Shown here one piece after another: positions 1-7,422 of a DNA stretch of 18,834 nucleotides. Source of the DNA: CAZJGF01 sp964545665 (GTDB lineage: Bacteria > Chloroflexota > Dehalococcoidia > GIF9 > AB-539-J10); the NCBI GenBank assembly GCA_964545665.1, contig CAZJGF010000020.1:1-18834 (forward strand), given 5' to 3'. The position numbers and the translations under genes were made by a program. Numbering within the stretch: the stretch's first letter is position 1; each line of letters starts with the position of its first letter. Under the pieces are notes generated by a model. That model was not told the DNA's origin, made no database searches, and saw only the letters and a list, made by a program, of their open reading frames with translations.

Positions 1-31
1 GGCATGATTTTCCCGTGGAGGTGAACCAGAA

Positions 32-1240
32 ATGACGCGAAGCATAAGCAACATAGTGAAAGAAATAGAACCTTCGGCGACTCTTTCTTTAAAGGAGGAG
101 GTAAATTCTCTAGAAAAGGAGTATGGTCTCAAAATCATAGATCTTACTGCTGGCCAGCCAGATACTGGCCCCACTGAAGATGTTTTGAAGGCGCTTTTGG
201 ATGGCGGCAGGCTGTATAAGTATGGGCCGGTGCAAGGTGACTCTGAGCTAAGAGAAATACTGTCGGGAGTAATAGACGAGGAAATTGGCGTGAGGTATAA
301 CCCCCAGGATATCGCAGTTACTGTGGGTGCGAAGGGAGGCATAGATATATTAATGAGGGTCTTGCTTAATCCTGGGGAGGCTGTAGGTATTATGACGCCA
401 TTCTGGGTTACTTATCCTGAATCTGTAAAAATAGCCCAAGGCATCCCCTGTTGTCTGGAACCAGATGAGAAATTGAGACCAGATGTGGAGACCTTGTGGA
501 GAGAAGCAGAAGCCAAGAACATAAAAGTGCTGCTCTATAGCTCGCCATGTAATCCCTCAGGCGTTGTTTATACCAGGGAAGAGCTAGAGGGAATAGCCAA
601 ACTTGCAAAAGAGAAAGATATCTGGGTCATATGTGATGAAATCTACGGGAAATTTGTTTTCGATGGTAGGAAGCATGAAAGCATATTGTCAATCGAAGGT
701 ATGAGAGACAATGCTATATTGGTTGATGGCCCATCCAAGAGATTTGGTGTTCCTGGTTGGAGAGTGGGATATCTTGCTGGCCCTCCAGAAGTTGTTAAAG
801 CATTTACAAAACTGCAGGGCCACATCAATTCTGGGGCTTCAAGGCCGGCTCAATATGCTATGCGCGTTGCTTACACTAGCGAGAAGGCCAAGGAAGCTAC
901 TGAAGACATGAGAGAAAGATACCAGAGAAATAGGGATGTTTTTGTAAAAGCCATGAATGATATCGATGGTATTAGTTGTATCAACCCGGAAGGCGCCTTT
1001 TATGCCTTTCCCAGTATTGAGGGATTTTATGGGTGCAAGTATGAATTTGGGGGCAAGGAATATAGCATAGGTGATTCTGTAGGTTTTCGAAATTTCTTAC
1101 TGAGGAAGGCACAGGTGGCTGGAGTAGAAGGAACACCTTTCGGGATGAATGGCTACATTAGGTTTTCGTTGGCAACCAAGGAAGAAGATTGTGCGAACGC
1201 GTTAGCCAATATTGAACATGCTATAAGAGGGCTACACTAG
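32..1240 (+). CDS. PLP-dependent class I/II aminotransferase (AspC-like)
   Basis: A cytoplasmic fold-type I aminotransferase of 402 residues, the usual length for the aspartate/aromatic/alanine aminotransferase group. Visible motifs are CNPSG at 173-177 (Asn174 contacts PLP), CDEIYG at 201-206 (Asp202 for the pyridine nitrogen, Tyr205 for the phenol oxygen), GPSKRFGVPGWRVGY at 233-247 with Lys236 as the Schiff-base lysine and Arg244, and YIRFSLA near the C-terminus, whose Arg should hold the substrate alpha-carboxylate. The ATG follows GGAGGTG at 17-23 with good spacing, so the start is well supported. It converges on hisF with 72 bases between. The family is known to act on several amino acids; the substrate cannot be read from the sequence. 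A histidinol-phosphate role suggested by the hisF neighbour is possible but unsupported. Confidence 0.93.
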   Translation: MTRSISNIVKEIEPSATLSLKEEVNSLEKEYGLKIIDLTAGQPDTGPTEDVLKALLDGGRLYKYGPVQGDSELREILSGVIDEEIGVRYNPQDIAVTVGAKGGIDILMRVLLNPGEAVGIMTPFWVTYPESVKIAQGIPCCLEPDEKLRPDVETLWREAEAKNIKVLLYSSPCNPSGVVYTREELEGIAKLAKEKDIWVICDEIYGKFVFDGRKHESILSIEGMRDNAILVDGPSKRFGVPGWRVGYLAGPPEVVKAFTKLQGHINSGASRPAQYAMRVAYTSEKAKEATEDMRERYQRNRDVFVKAMNDIDGISCINPEGAFYAFPSIEGFYGCKYEFGGKEYSIGDSVGFRNFLLRKAQVAGVEGTPFGMNGYIRFSLATKEEDCANALANIEHAIRGLH

Positions 1241-1312
1241 TCTCTGCAATATTTGAAGTTTGTGTTCTTTTGCCAGCAGGCTGAATCACCATTAACTTGG
1301 CTTAGCTTTAAG

Positions 1313-2101
1313 TCAATCCACGTTCCCCTTTTGTATCCTTACTGGGATTCCCTTTTCTCTAAGGTAGCTTTTGGCCTCCGATATGGATATTAGCCTGAAA
1401 TGAAAAATGGAAGCAGCTAGAACTGCTGATGCTTGGGCTATTGTTATGGCTTCGTAAAGGTGCTCCAACTTTCCGGCACCACCAGAGGCAATGACCGGAA
1501 TGGTAACCGTTTCAGCTACGGCTTTGGTCATCTCTATATCGTAGCCATCTTTAGTGCCATCAGCGTCCTTGCTGGTAAGCAAAATCTCACCTGCGCCTAG
1601 TTTCTCCACTCTCTTTGCCCATGCAACAATGTCTATTCCCGTGGGCTCGCTGCCACCTTTGACCACTACCTCTAATCTGGGAAGGCCACTGCTAGATGGA
1701 TTTTTCCGTCCATCAATGGCAATCACTAACCTGTCTTTGCCAAACTCTGCTGAGGCTTTCTTTATGAATTCAGGGTTTCTTACAGCAGCGGTATTTATGG
1801 AAACCTTATCTACGCCAAGATCGAGCAGGGTTTTCATATCTTCAATATTCCTAATCCCACCACCTGTGGCAAAGGGAATGGTAACCTTTTCTGCCACTTT
1901 TTTGACCCAGTCCAACCTTGTTCCTCTGTTCTCTACAGTGGCAGCGATATCAAGGAAAACAAGTTCATCGGCACCCTCGCGGCAATATGCCTCTGCTGCT
2001 TCTACTGGGTCTCGGGCATCGGTAAGGTCTTCGAACTTTATCCCTTTGACCACTCGGCCGCCTTTTACATCGAGGCAAGGTATGATTCTTATCTCTTCCA
2101 T
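1313..2101 (-). CDS. hisF: Imidazole glycerol phosphate synthase subunit HisF
   Basis: Cyclase subunit of the HisH-HisF complex of histidine biosynthesis. HisF receives ammonia from HisH and turns PRFAR into imidazole glycerol phosphate and AICAR. The 262-residue (beta/alpha)8 barrel is full length. PCLDVKGGRVVKG at the N-terminus supplies Asp11, AIDGRK supplies Asp130 (the two catalytic acids of the family), and the phosphate-binding elements ATGGGIRN (78-85) and IASGGAG (204-210) are present. LLTSKDADGTKDGYD at 174-188 matches the family signature except for a Lys where Met or Ile is usual. It stands alone here: hisH and the rest of the his pathway are not in the window. The ATG has no strong ribosome-binding site. 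It is divergent from mpgS. Confidence 0.97.
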   Translation of the reverse strand: MEEIRIIPCLDVKGGRVVKGIKFEDLTDARDPVEAAEAYCREGADELVFLDIAATVENRGTRLDWVKKVAEKVTIPFATGGGIRNIEDMKTLLDLGVDKVSINTAAVRNPEFIKKASAEFGKDRLVIAIDGRKNPSSSGLPRLEVVVKGGSEPTGIDIVAWAKRVEKLGAGEILLTSKDADGTKDGYDIEMTKAVAETVTIPVIASGGAGKLEHLYEAITIAQASAVLAASIFHFRLISISEAKSYLREKGIPVRIQKGNVD

Positions 2102-2289
2102 CTGCCTAAGTGTTCATAATTAGCGGTGTAGAGCGACTGCCTTCCCCTGTATAGGATATTGTGCTATTCTTTCTGCCGCTTATTCTATCAGAAAAGTCGT
2201 GCCCATTGGCATATGCTACGTGTTAGTAGCTCAGCGATGATAACTAGGATGAGGTAGAGGAATAGTGACTGTTGATGGATAGGTGTTTT

Positions 2290-2298
2290 TGCTATAAT
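2290..2298 (+). promoter_or_regulatory. Extended -10 promoter of mpgS
   Basis: TGCTATAAT is a perfect TATAAT -10 (2293-2298) with an upstream TG at 2290-2291, making an extended -10. A weak TTGATG lies at 2272-2277, with short 15-bp spacing. Transcription would start near 2305, leaving a leader of about 20 bases that contains GAGGTGG (2311-2317) before the ATG at 2325. The rest of the 223-bp hisF-mpgS divergent gap shows no clear operator or terminator. Confidence 0.65.
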
Positions 2299-2324
2299 AA
2301 ATTTGCTATTGAGGTGGAAAGAGA

Positions 2325-3521
2325 ATGTTTATAGAGAGTCCAAGGTACACAGAGCGCTTCGGTTCGGTCAGAATAAATCATGTACAGAGGGTGGTGGCTT
2401 TGGATTCGGGTGTGAAGACTGATTTGCCTTCCCATGGTGCTGTGGGCGTAATTAAGATAGACGAAGAGACGCTCAGTCGCTTCGAGAATAAGATGGCCAT
2501 CGTCATTCCGGTCAAAGATGAGAAGCTTAAGTTATTTGAGGGGGTGGTCAGTGGCATACCACATGATTGCCTGGTAATAGTAGTCTCCAATAGTAGCATT
2601 GGGAAGATTGATAGATTCAAGATGGAGGGGGATGCCCTACACCAGCTTTGCCGTTTTACCAATCGTGAGGCTTTGATTATTCATCAGAAAGACCCTGCTA
2701 TTGCCGAAGCTGCTATGGAAGCTGGCTATAATGAGCTTTTGGGAGAGGATGAACTGGTGCGTGACGGTAAGAGTGAGGCTATGATAATAGGCATGCTCAT
2801 GGCCAAGGTAGCAGAGAAAGAGTATGTCGGCTTCATTGATGCCGACAACTATTTCCCAGGGGCGGTGTTTGAGTATGTGAGAAACTATGCTGCCGGCTTC
2901 AGTCTGGCTCAATCCCCTTATAGCATGGTTAGGATACTATGGCACTATAAGCCCAAGATCTCCGGTGGGATGTACTTTAGGAAGTGGGGGAGGGTATCAG
3001 AGATTACCAACAGGCATCTAAATGCCCTTATCTCTGTTAAAACAGGGTTTGAAACCGATGTGGTAAAGACAGGCAACGCTGGCGAGCATGCCATGAGCAT
3101 GAGCCTAGCGCAGGTTTTGCCTTATGCCTCGGGGTATGCCATAGAGCCGCAGGAGTTAGTATCTATCTTCGAAGGTTTTAGCGGTATCTTGCCCACGAGG
3201 GAGCGCAAGATAATGGAAGCAGGCATAGATATATTCCAGATCGAGACCAGGAACCCCCATCTGCATGAGGAGAAGGGTACTGAGCATATTCAGGAGATGC
3301 TATTATTGGCGCTGGGTAGCATTTATGGCTCACCTCTTGCTAATGATGAGGCAAAGCAGTCAATTCTGACAGAGTTAATTCAGCAAGGAGCCCTTAAAGA
3401 AAGTGAGGAACCTCCTCCTATTCATGTCAACCCTCCGCTCAAAAGCGTTGATATCGGCAAGTTCATAAGTGCCATAGGTGATACTTTTGATGAGTACCGC
3501 GTGTTGCATGGAGACTCTTAG
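2325..3521 (+). CDS. mpgS: Mannosyl-3-phosphoglycerate synthase (GT55)
   Basis: Cytoplasmic glycosyltransferase that moves mannose from GDP-mannose to 3-phosphoglycerate, giving mannosyl-3-phosphoglycerate, the committed step to the compatible solute mannosylglycerate (EC 2.4.1.217). The 398-residue protein follows the archaeal and Dehalococcoides enzymes along its length as I remember them: a GT-A core beginning IPVKDEKLKLFEGVVSGIPH (61-80), the metal-binding DAD at 172-174 in FIDADNYFPGA, KKWGRVSEITN-like text at 220-229 (here RKWGRVSEITN), GNAGEHAMSMSLA at 250-262, and FQIETRNPHLHEEKG at 304-318. In Dehalococcoides synthase and phosphatase are fused in one protein; here this gene codes only for the synthase and the phosphatase is a separate gene at 6401. 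It runs into the AsnB-like gene, convergent with only 12 bases between the stops. RBS GAGGTGG at 2311. Confidence 0.95.
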   Translation: MFIESPRYTERFGSVRINHVQRVVALDSGVKTDLPSHGAVGVIKIDEETLSRFENKMAIVIPVKDEKLKLFEGVVSGIPHDCLVIVVSNSSIGKIDRFKMEGDALHQLCRFTNREALIIHQKDPAIAEAAMEAGYNELLGEDELVRDGKSEAMIIGMLMAKVAEKEYVGFIDADNYFPGAVFEYVRNYAAGFSLAQSPYSMVRILWHYKPKISGGMYFRKWGRVSEITNRHLNALISVKTGFETDVVKTGNAGEHAMSMSLAQVLPYASGYAIEPQELVSIFEGFSGILPTRERKIMEAGIDIFQIETRNPHLHEEKGTEHIQEMLLLALGSIYGSPLANDEAKQSILTELIQQGALKESEEPPPIHVNPPLKSVDIGKFISAIGDTFDEYRVLHGDS

Positions 3522-3533
3522 TAGAGCTTCAGT

Positions 3534-5195
3534 TTATTGATTAAGAAAGTGCTCTATTTTGTCTCTCTCAGCCCTGTTAAGCAATCCCCTCTCATAGGCT
3601 AGTGCATCCAGAAAGAATTGCACGTTTTGAGGCACTTGCCAGAGTCCCTTTTCTATATACCGATAGCCGTATCGTGAGGAACTGCCCAATTTCTCAGTGG
3701 TAATTTTGTCGCTCGAGTAACCCATTTTTTGCACCTTATCTTCATCAAAGCCATTTTTCCTGGCTATGCCATCCAATACACCGTGGACGCCCGTGCCATG
3801 TTGAGCAGCAGTCTTGGTCCTGTTGGCGTATTCAGGGGGGATGCCCATCGCTTGAGCAAGCTCGCGATGCGGATGTTTTCCCAGATGGTCATTTCCAGAG
3901 GTCACTTTCAATTCGGGCGCTACACTCATGGCTAAATTTACTACTTCGGGATCGATATAGGGGAACATCATATCGATGCCATGGGCTCGAGCTATTTTAT
4001 TCTCGCGGTCTAAGGTCTCTATGTCACCTCTAGTAAGGTCATCCCACATCCTCTTGGAAAGCTCTTGACGGCCCTCTTGGTTTAGGACCTCAGGGTACCA
4101 GGCGTAACCTCCCCATAGTTCATCAGGTCCCTGGCCGGAAAAAATGACTTCAATACCATCTTGACTGGCTGTATTCATTGCGGCATAGATGCCGATGCCA
4201 GCTTCAATCTGGACGAAGTCCCTTTCCTCAATTGTCTCGATGACTTTGGGGATATACCTCTCAACTTCAGCAACGCTCAATACCTTAATTCTATGCTCCA
4301 TGCCTATTTCCTGTGAGAACTCCTGAGCAGTTCTTATGTCCTCAGACTCAGGGAAACCGGCAGTATAAGCAATCACTTCTATCCCGGCGCTGGGAGCCAG
4401 ATCGTGCAATATTTTGGCTATTAAGCAGCTATCTATGCCACCTGATAGCAATACTGCCACCTTGTCCACGTTGCGTAGCCGCTTTTTCACTGCTGAGCAT
4501 ATTGCCTCTTGGTAGCAATCCACAGCCTCACTCATATCTCTTATCTTGACCTTTCCCTTCCTTATGGGCAAGGCTTCCTTTAGCTCAACTCCTTCTCGAT
4601 CAAATATGGCTAGTGTTCCAGCCCGTATGGGCATGACCTGGTCCATACCTAACTGCCACAGTGCTTTTTTATTGGAGGCGAATGCTAGGAGCCCATTGGC
4701 CTCGCTGAAATAAAGTGGCTTTGTGCCTAGGGTATCCCTTGCCACCACCATTTGGTCGGTACTGCCAACTGCCAAGGCGTAGTCGCCGTCCACCACCTCT
4801 AGAGCTCCTCTTACCTTCTCTTCAAGGCTGCCGGGCAGTTCGCCCATTAAGTAAACCAGTGACTCAGCACTGGCTTGGTTTATCAGGCTATGCCTTTGCT
4901 CAAGCTTGGATGCTATTTCCTGGGCGTTATAGAGCTCTCCATCATATATCAATACCAAATTGCTGTCAGGGTCTATATGAGGTTGCTCAATGGGCTTTCT
5001 TTCAATAGGGAAAGACAGTTCAGCTAAAGCTTTGTTGTTATGAGCATCCTTAACTACGGAGCTAACTAGCGGTGGGAATCTGTGGTCTGCTGAATCAATC
5101 TTGGCAATAGCTTGTGGGCGGAGGTTTTCCAGCACAATGGCCAGACTATCTGCCGCATCACTGTCCTTGCTGGAGACTCCTGCTATTTCGCTCAT
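3534..5195 (-). CDS. Asparagine-synthase-like amidotransferase with degenerate glutaminase domain
   Basis: 553 residues with the AsnB two-domain plan. Normal AsnB uses ATP to adenylate the aspartate carboxylate and ammonia, freed from glutamine by an N-terminal Ntn domain, to make the amide. The synthetase half is intact: PP-loop SGGIDS at 251-256, SGQGPDELWGGY at 353-364, a FPYIDPEVV element at 411-419, and KTAAQHGTG at 461-469. The glutaminase half is not: the N-terminus reads MSEIAG instead of MCGIAG, so the nucleophile Cys2 is Ser; the NGE oxyanion motif is DGE (85-87); the RGPDD loop is gone. A TGA lies in frame five codons before the ATG (5205-5207), so no Cys-bearing start is hidden. 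GAGG precedes the ATG. The Glu of SGEGSDE, recalled as the general base in E. coli AsnB, is Gln here. It sits inside the mannosylglycerate cluster on the opposite strand. The likely activity is ammonia-dependent amidation; the substrate is unknown. Confidence 0.88.
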   Translation of the reverse strand: MSEIAGVSSKDSDAADSLAIVLENLRPQAIAKIDSADHRFPPLVSSVVKDAHNNKALAELSFPIERKPIEQPHIDPDSNLVLIYDGELYNAQEIASKLEQRHSLINQASAESLVYLMGELPGSLEEKVRGALEVVDGDYALAVGSTDQMVVARDTLGTKPLYFSEANGLLAFASNKKALWQLGMDQVMPIRAGTLAIFDREGVELKEALPIRKGKVKIRDMSEAVDCYQEAICSAVKKRLRNVDKVAVLLSGGIDSCLIAKILHDLAPSAGIEVIAYTAGFPESEDIRTAQEFSQEIGMEHRIKVLSVAEVERYIPKVIETIEERDFVQIEAGIGIYAAMNTASQDGIEVIFSGQGPDELWGGYAWYPEVLNQEGRQELSKRMWDDLTRGDIETLDRENKIARAHGIDMMFPYIDPEVVNLAMSVAPELKVTSGNDHLGKHPHRELAQAMGIPPEYANRTKTAAQHGTGVHGVLDGIARKNGFDEDKVQKMGYSSDKITTEKLGSSSRYGYRYIEKGLWQVPQNVQFFLDALAYERGLLNRAERDKIEHFLNQ

Positions 5196-5261
5196 GGTTT
5201 TGCCTCATGTCTGAATGGTATCACAAATCTACCGAATCAGCAAACGAGGCCCATAAGCAGA

Positions 5262-5291
5262 TTGACGTGCACACTCAATGTGAAGTAAATT
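5262..5291 (+). promoter_or_regulatory. Possible promoter of the nucleotidyltransferase gene
   Basis: TTGACG at 5262-5267 is five of six for a -35. Eighteen bases later is TAAATT at 5286-5291, a four-of-six -10. Transcription would begin within a few bases of the ATG at 5301, and no ribosome-binding site is visible before that ATG, so the mRNA may be leaderless or nearly so. The 105-bp gap is shared with the divergent AsnB-like gene. Confidence 0.35.
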
Positions 5292-5300
5292 AGAGTAGCG

Positions 5301-6389
5301 ATGAAAGCAGTTATCCTGGCTGGGGGGGAGGCAACCAGATTACGTCCACTTACATGCAATATAGCTAAGACAATGGTGCCTGTGTTGAACCATGCATTAC
5401 TTGAGCATGTCTTTGGCTATCTTAGGAAGCATAACGTTACTGATGTGATTCTTGCTCTAGGTCGAGGGAGTGATCAAATCCAAAACCATTTCGGCGATGG
5501 CAGCGGCTTTGACATAAAGATAATCTATTCAGTAGAAGATTTCCCTATGGGGACAGCAGGAGCGGTGAAGAATGCTGAGAATTTTTTGGATAGCCCCTTC
5601 GTTGTTTTCAACGGGGATGTTTTCACTGATATTGACTTGACTGCGATGATGAACTTGCACCGAGAAAAGAAAGCCAGTGTCAGCATAGCCCTGACTCCGG
5701 TAGAGAATCCTACCATTTACGGAATAGTGGAGACCAATGAAGAGGGCAGAGTAAAGCGGTTTATAGAAAAGCCAAGCTGGGATAAGGTAACTACAAATAT
5801 GATTAACGCCGGTATTTACATCTTGGAGCCCAGCATCTTGAGTTACGTCGCTCCTGGGGCCTTTTCCATGTTTGAGCGTGATGTCTTTCCTCCACTTCTG
5901 GAAAAGGGAGAGGTTATGTTCAGCTACTCTTCTGACGCCTACTGGATTGACATAGGTTCTCCAGAAAAGTACTTAAGGCTAAACCATGCTTTGCTCCACC
6001 GCCATATCGGCGATGCGGGCGTGAGATTTGAGGGTGAGAGTGCCGTTAATCCCGCAGCTCAAATTGAAGGACCGGTGATAATCGGCGAAGGCTCCGTTGT
6101 GGGCAAGAATTCTATGATAAAGGGACCGGCTGTGGTGGGAGCAGGATGCCGGGTGGAAGAACGTGCTTTCATAGAAGGATCGGTATTATGGCAAAACTGC
6201 AGGATTGGCAAAGAAGCCAGGCTTAGAAACTGTGTCGTTGCCTCTAATTGTCGCATTGAGGATGAAACTGAAGTACTGGATAACTGCGTTTTAGGGGATA
6301 GTGTCAGAATCGGGAAGGGCAATAAGCTAGCTCAAGGCATTAGGATATGGCCCGACAAAGCTATTGAGCCAAACGCCATTTCATTCTAA
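5301..6389 (+). CDS. Sugar-1-phosphate nucleotidyltransferase with beta-helix tail, probable mannose-1-phosphate guanylyltransferase
   Basis: 362 residues. The N-terminal GT-A-like nucleotidyltransferase domain (1-235) opens with MKAVILAGGEATRLRPLT; the usual GxGTRLRPLT...PKPMVPV has become GEATRLRPLTCNIAKTMVPV, keeping the Arg and Lys but losing the Pro before Lys. FNGDVF supplies metal-binding Asp106, FIEKP (154-158) and INAGIYILEP (168-177) are sugar-site motifs, and WIDIGSPEKY has Asp217. From about 245 the protein is hexapeptide-like (IEGPVIIGEGSVVGKNS and so on), a left-handed beta-helix like those of GDP-mannose and ADP-glucose pyrophosphorylases. Nucleotide and sugar specificity cannot be read directly. 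The place between mpgS and mpgP, and the clustering of a mannose-1-phosphate guanylyltransferase with these genes in Pyrococcus, argue for GDP-mannose supply. mpgP follows after 11 bases, probably in the same transcript. dTDP- or UDP-sugar synthesis is the alternative. Confidence 0.85.
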   Translation: MKAVILAGGEATRLRPLTCNIAKTMVPVLNHALLEHVFGYLRKHNVTDVILALGRGSDQIQNHFGDGSGFDIKIIYSVEDFPMGTAGAVKNAENFLDSPFVVFNGDVFTDIDLTAMMNLHREKKASVSIALTPVENPTIYGIVETNEEGRVKRFIEKPSWDKVTTNMINAGIYILEPSILSYVAPGAFSMFERDVFPPLLEKGEVMFSYSSDAYWIDIGSPEKYLRLNHALLHRHIGDAGVRFEGESAVNPAAQIEGPVIIGEGSVVGKNSMIKGPAVVGAGCRVEERAFIEGSVLWQNCRIGKEARLRNCVVASNCRIEDETEVLDNCVLGDSVRIGKGNKLAQGIRIWPDKAIEPNAISF

Positions 6390-6400
6390 TCTGACTTGAA

Positions 6401-7252
6401 GTGAAGCAAATAATATTCACTGACTTGGACGGCACCCTCCTTGACCCAGTGACTTATTCTTACGAGAAATCACTTGCTGGAATGAATAAGCTTAAGCAAA
6501 GAGGCATGCCTGTGGTATTCTGCTCGGCGAAGACCAGGACAGAGCAGGAACTATATCGGACTAACATGGGGGTTTTCCATCCTTTTATAACGGAAAACGG
6601 AGGAGCTATTTTTATACCGCAGAGTTATTTCCCTTTCCCGTTTGACTATCATAAGAAGGTAGGCAATTTGTTGGCCATTGAGCTGGGCAGTCCGTATAAG
6701 GAGATTAGGCGATTACTAAACGAGGTCAGAGCAAAAGGTGGTTTCCATTTTAGGGGCTTTGGTGATATGAGTGCGGGGGAGGTAGCTCAGCTGACCGGCC
6801 TAGGCATAGAATTGGCTAGGTTGGCTAAACAAAGAGAATACAGTGAGACGGTGAAGTTTGCTGTCTCGGGTGGTGAGCTGGATAAAGCATTGGAAAAGAT
6901 TAGAGGAGTTGGACTCAATTGGACTCATGGCGGACGGTTCTATGAGATCATGGGAGCTAATGACAAGGGCAAGGCTGTTAGTATCCTAGTCGATTTATAT
7001 CGCCAGATGTGGGGAGAGATAGAGACTATCGGGGTCGGCGATAGCCTTAACGACCTGCCTATGCTCTCCGTTGTAGATCTACCTGTTTTGGTGCAAAAGA
7101 GAGATGGCAATTGGGAAAAGATAGACTTGCCTCGCTTGCGCCGAGTTCAAGGGGTTGGCCCTGAAGGCTGGAGCAGGGCAATCGGGGAGTTGATTGAAAG
7201 CTGCTTGATTCAAGAGCAATCTTTGTCTTCAAGAGGTAAACATGGGATTTGA
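6401..7252 (+). CDS. mpgP: Mannosyl-3-phosphoglycerate phosphatase (HAD superfamily)
   Basis: Removes the phosphate from mannosyl-3-phosphoglycerate to release mannosylglycerate (EC 3.1.3.70). The 283-residue protein is a HAD phosphatase of the Cof/MPGP type. Motif I is TDLDGTLLD with nucleophile Asp8 and acid/base Asp10, motif II is in VVFCSAKTRTEQE (38-50), ITENGGAIFIP (63-73) is a strong MPGP signature, and motif III/IV is GVGDSLNDLPML near residues 211-222. The start is GTG, 11 bases after the stop of the nucleotidyltransferase. No strong ribosome-binding site is visible, so it may depend on translation of the upstream gene. Together with MpgS it completes the two-step mannosylglycerate pathway. 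Related phosphatases act on glucosyl-3-phosphoglycerate, but the neighbouring MpgS makes the mannosyl substrate most likely. Confidence 0.93.
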   Translation: MKQIIFTDLDGTLLDPVTYSYEKSLAGMNKLKQRGMPVVFCSAKTRTEQELYRTNMGVFHPFITENGGAIFIPQSYFPFPFDYHKKVGNLLAIELGSPYKEIRRLLNEVRAKGGFHFRGFGDMSAGEVAQLTGLGIELARLAKQREYSETVKFAVSGGELDKALEKIRGVGLNWTHGGRFYEIMGANDKGKAVSILVDLYRQMWGEIETIGVGDSLNDLPMLSVVDLPVLVQKRDGNWEKIDLPRLRRVQGVGPEGWSRAIGELIESCLIQEQSLSSRGKHGI

Positions 7253-7400
7253 GCTTATGCTTACGCGAAGCAAAAAGAACCCTATCTTGGGTTGTTCCAA
7301 TCCGATGGTCTACATGAACTTTGACGGATACTGTAGGGGATATGTCCACCACGACAAAGACATGTTGACATACATTGCTTCAGAAAGTCGGAGGAGTTGA
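7242..7400 (+). CDS. Possible 52-residue protein overlapping the end of mpgP
   Basis: An ATG at 7242 lies four bases after AAGAGGT (7231-7237) and opens a 52-codon frame ending in TGA at 7398-7400. It overlaps the last 11 bases of mpgP in another frame, an arrangement typical of translational coupling. The predicted protein starts MGFELMLTRSKKNPILGC and has two Cys, a middle segment NFDGYCRGYVHHDKDM, and no membrane segment. It fills almost the whole 170-bp gap before the response regulator's stop. I do not recognise the family. Its composition looks protein-like, but a chance frame cannot be excluded. Confidence 0.4.
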   Translation: MGFELMLTRSKKNPILGCSNPMVYMNFDGYCRGYVHHDKDMLTYIASESRRS

Positions 7401-7422
7401 CTATCTTAAGGAGACTGCAAAG

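Noticed and set aside
1554..2123. A 189-codon plus-strand frame antisense to hisF.
   Set aside because: hisF on the minus strand has all family residues; the antisense frame is low-complexity Ser/Thr/Phe-rich, as expected from a shadow.
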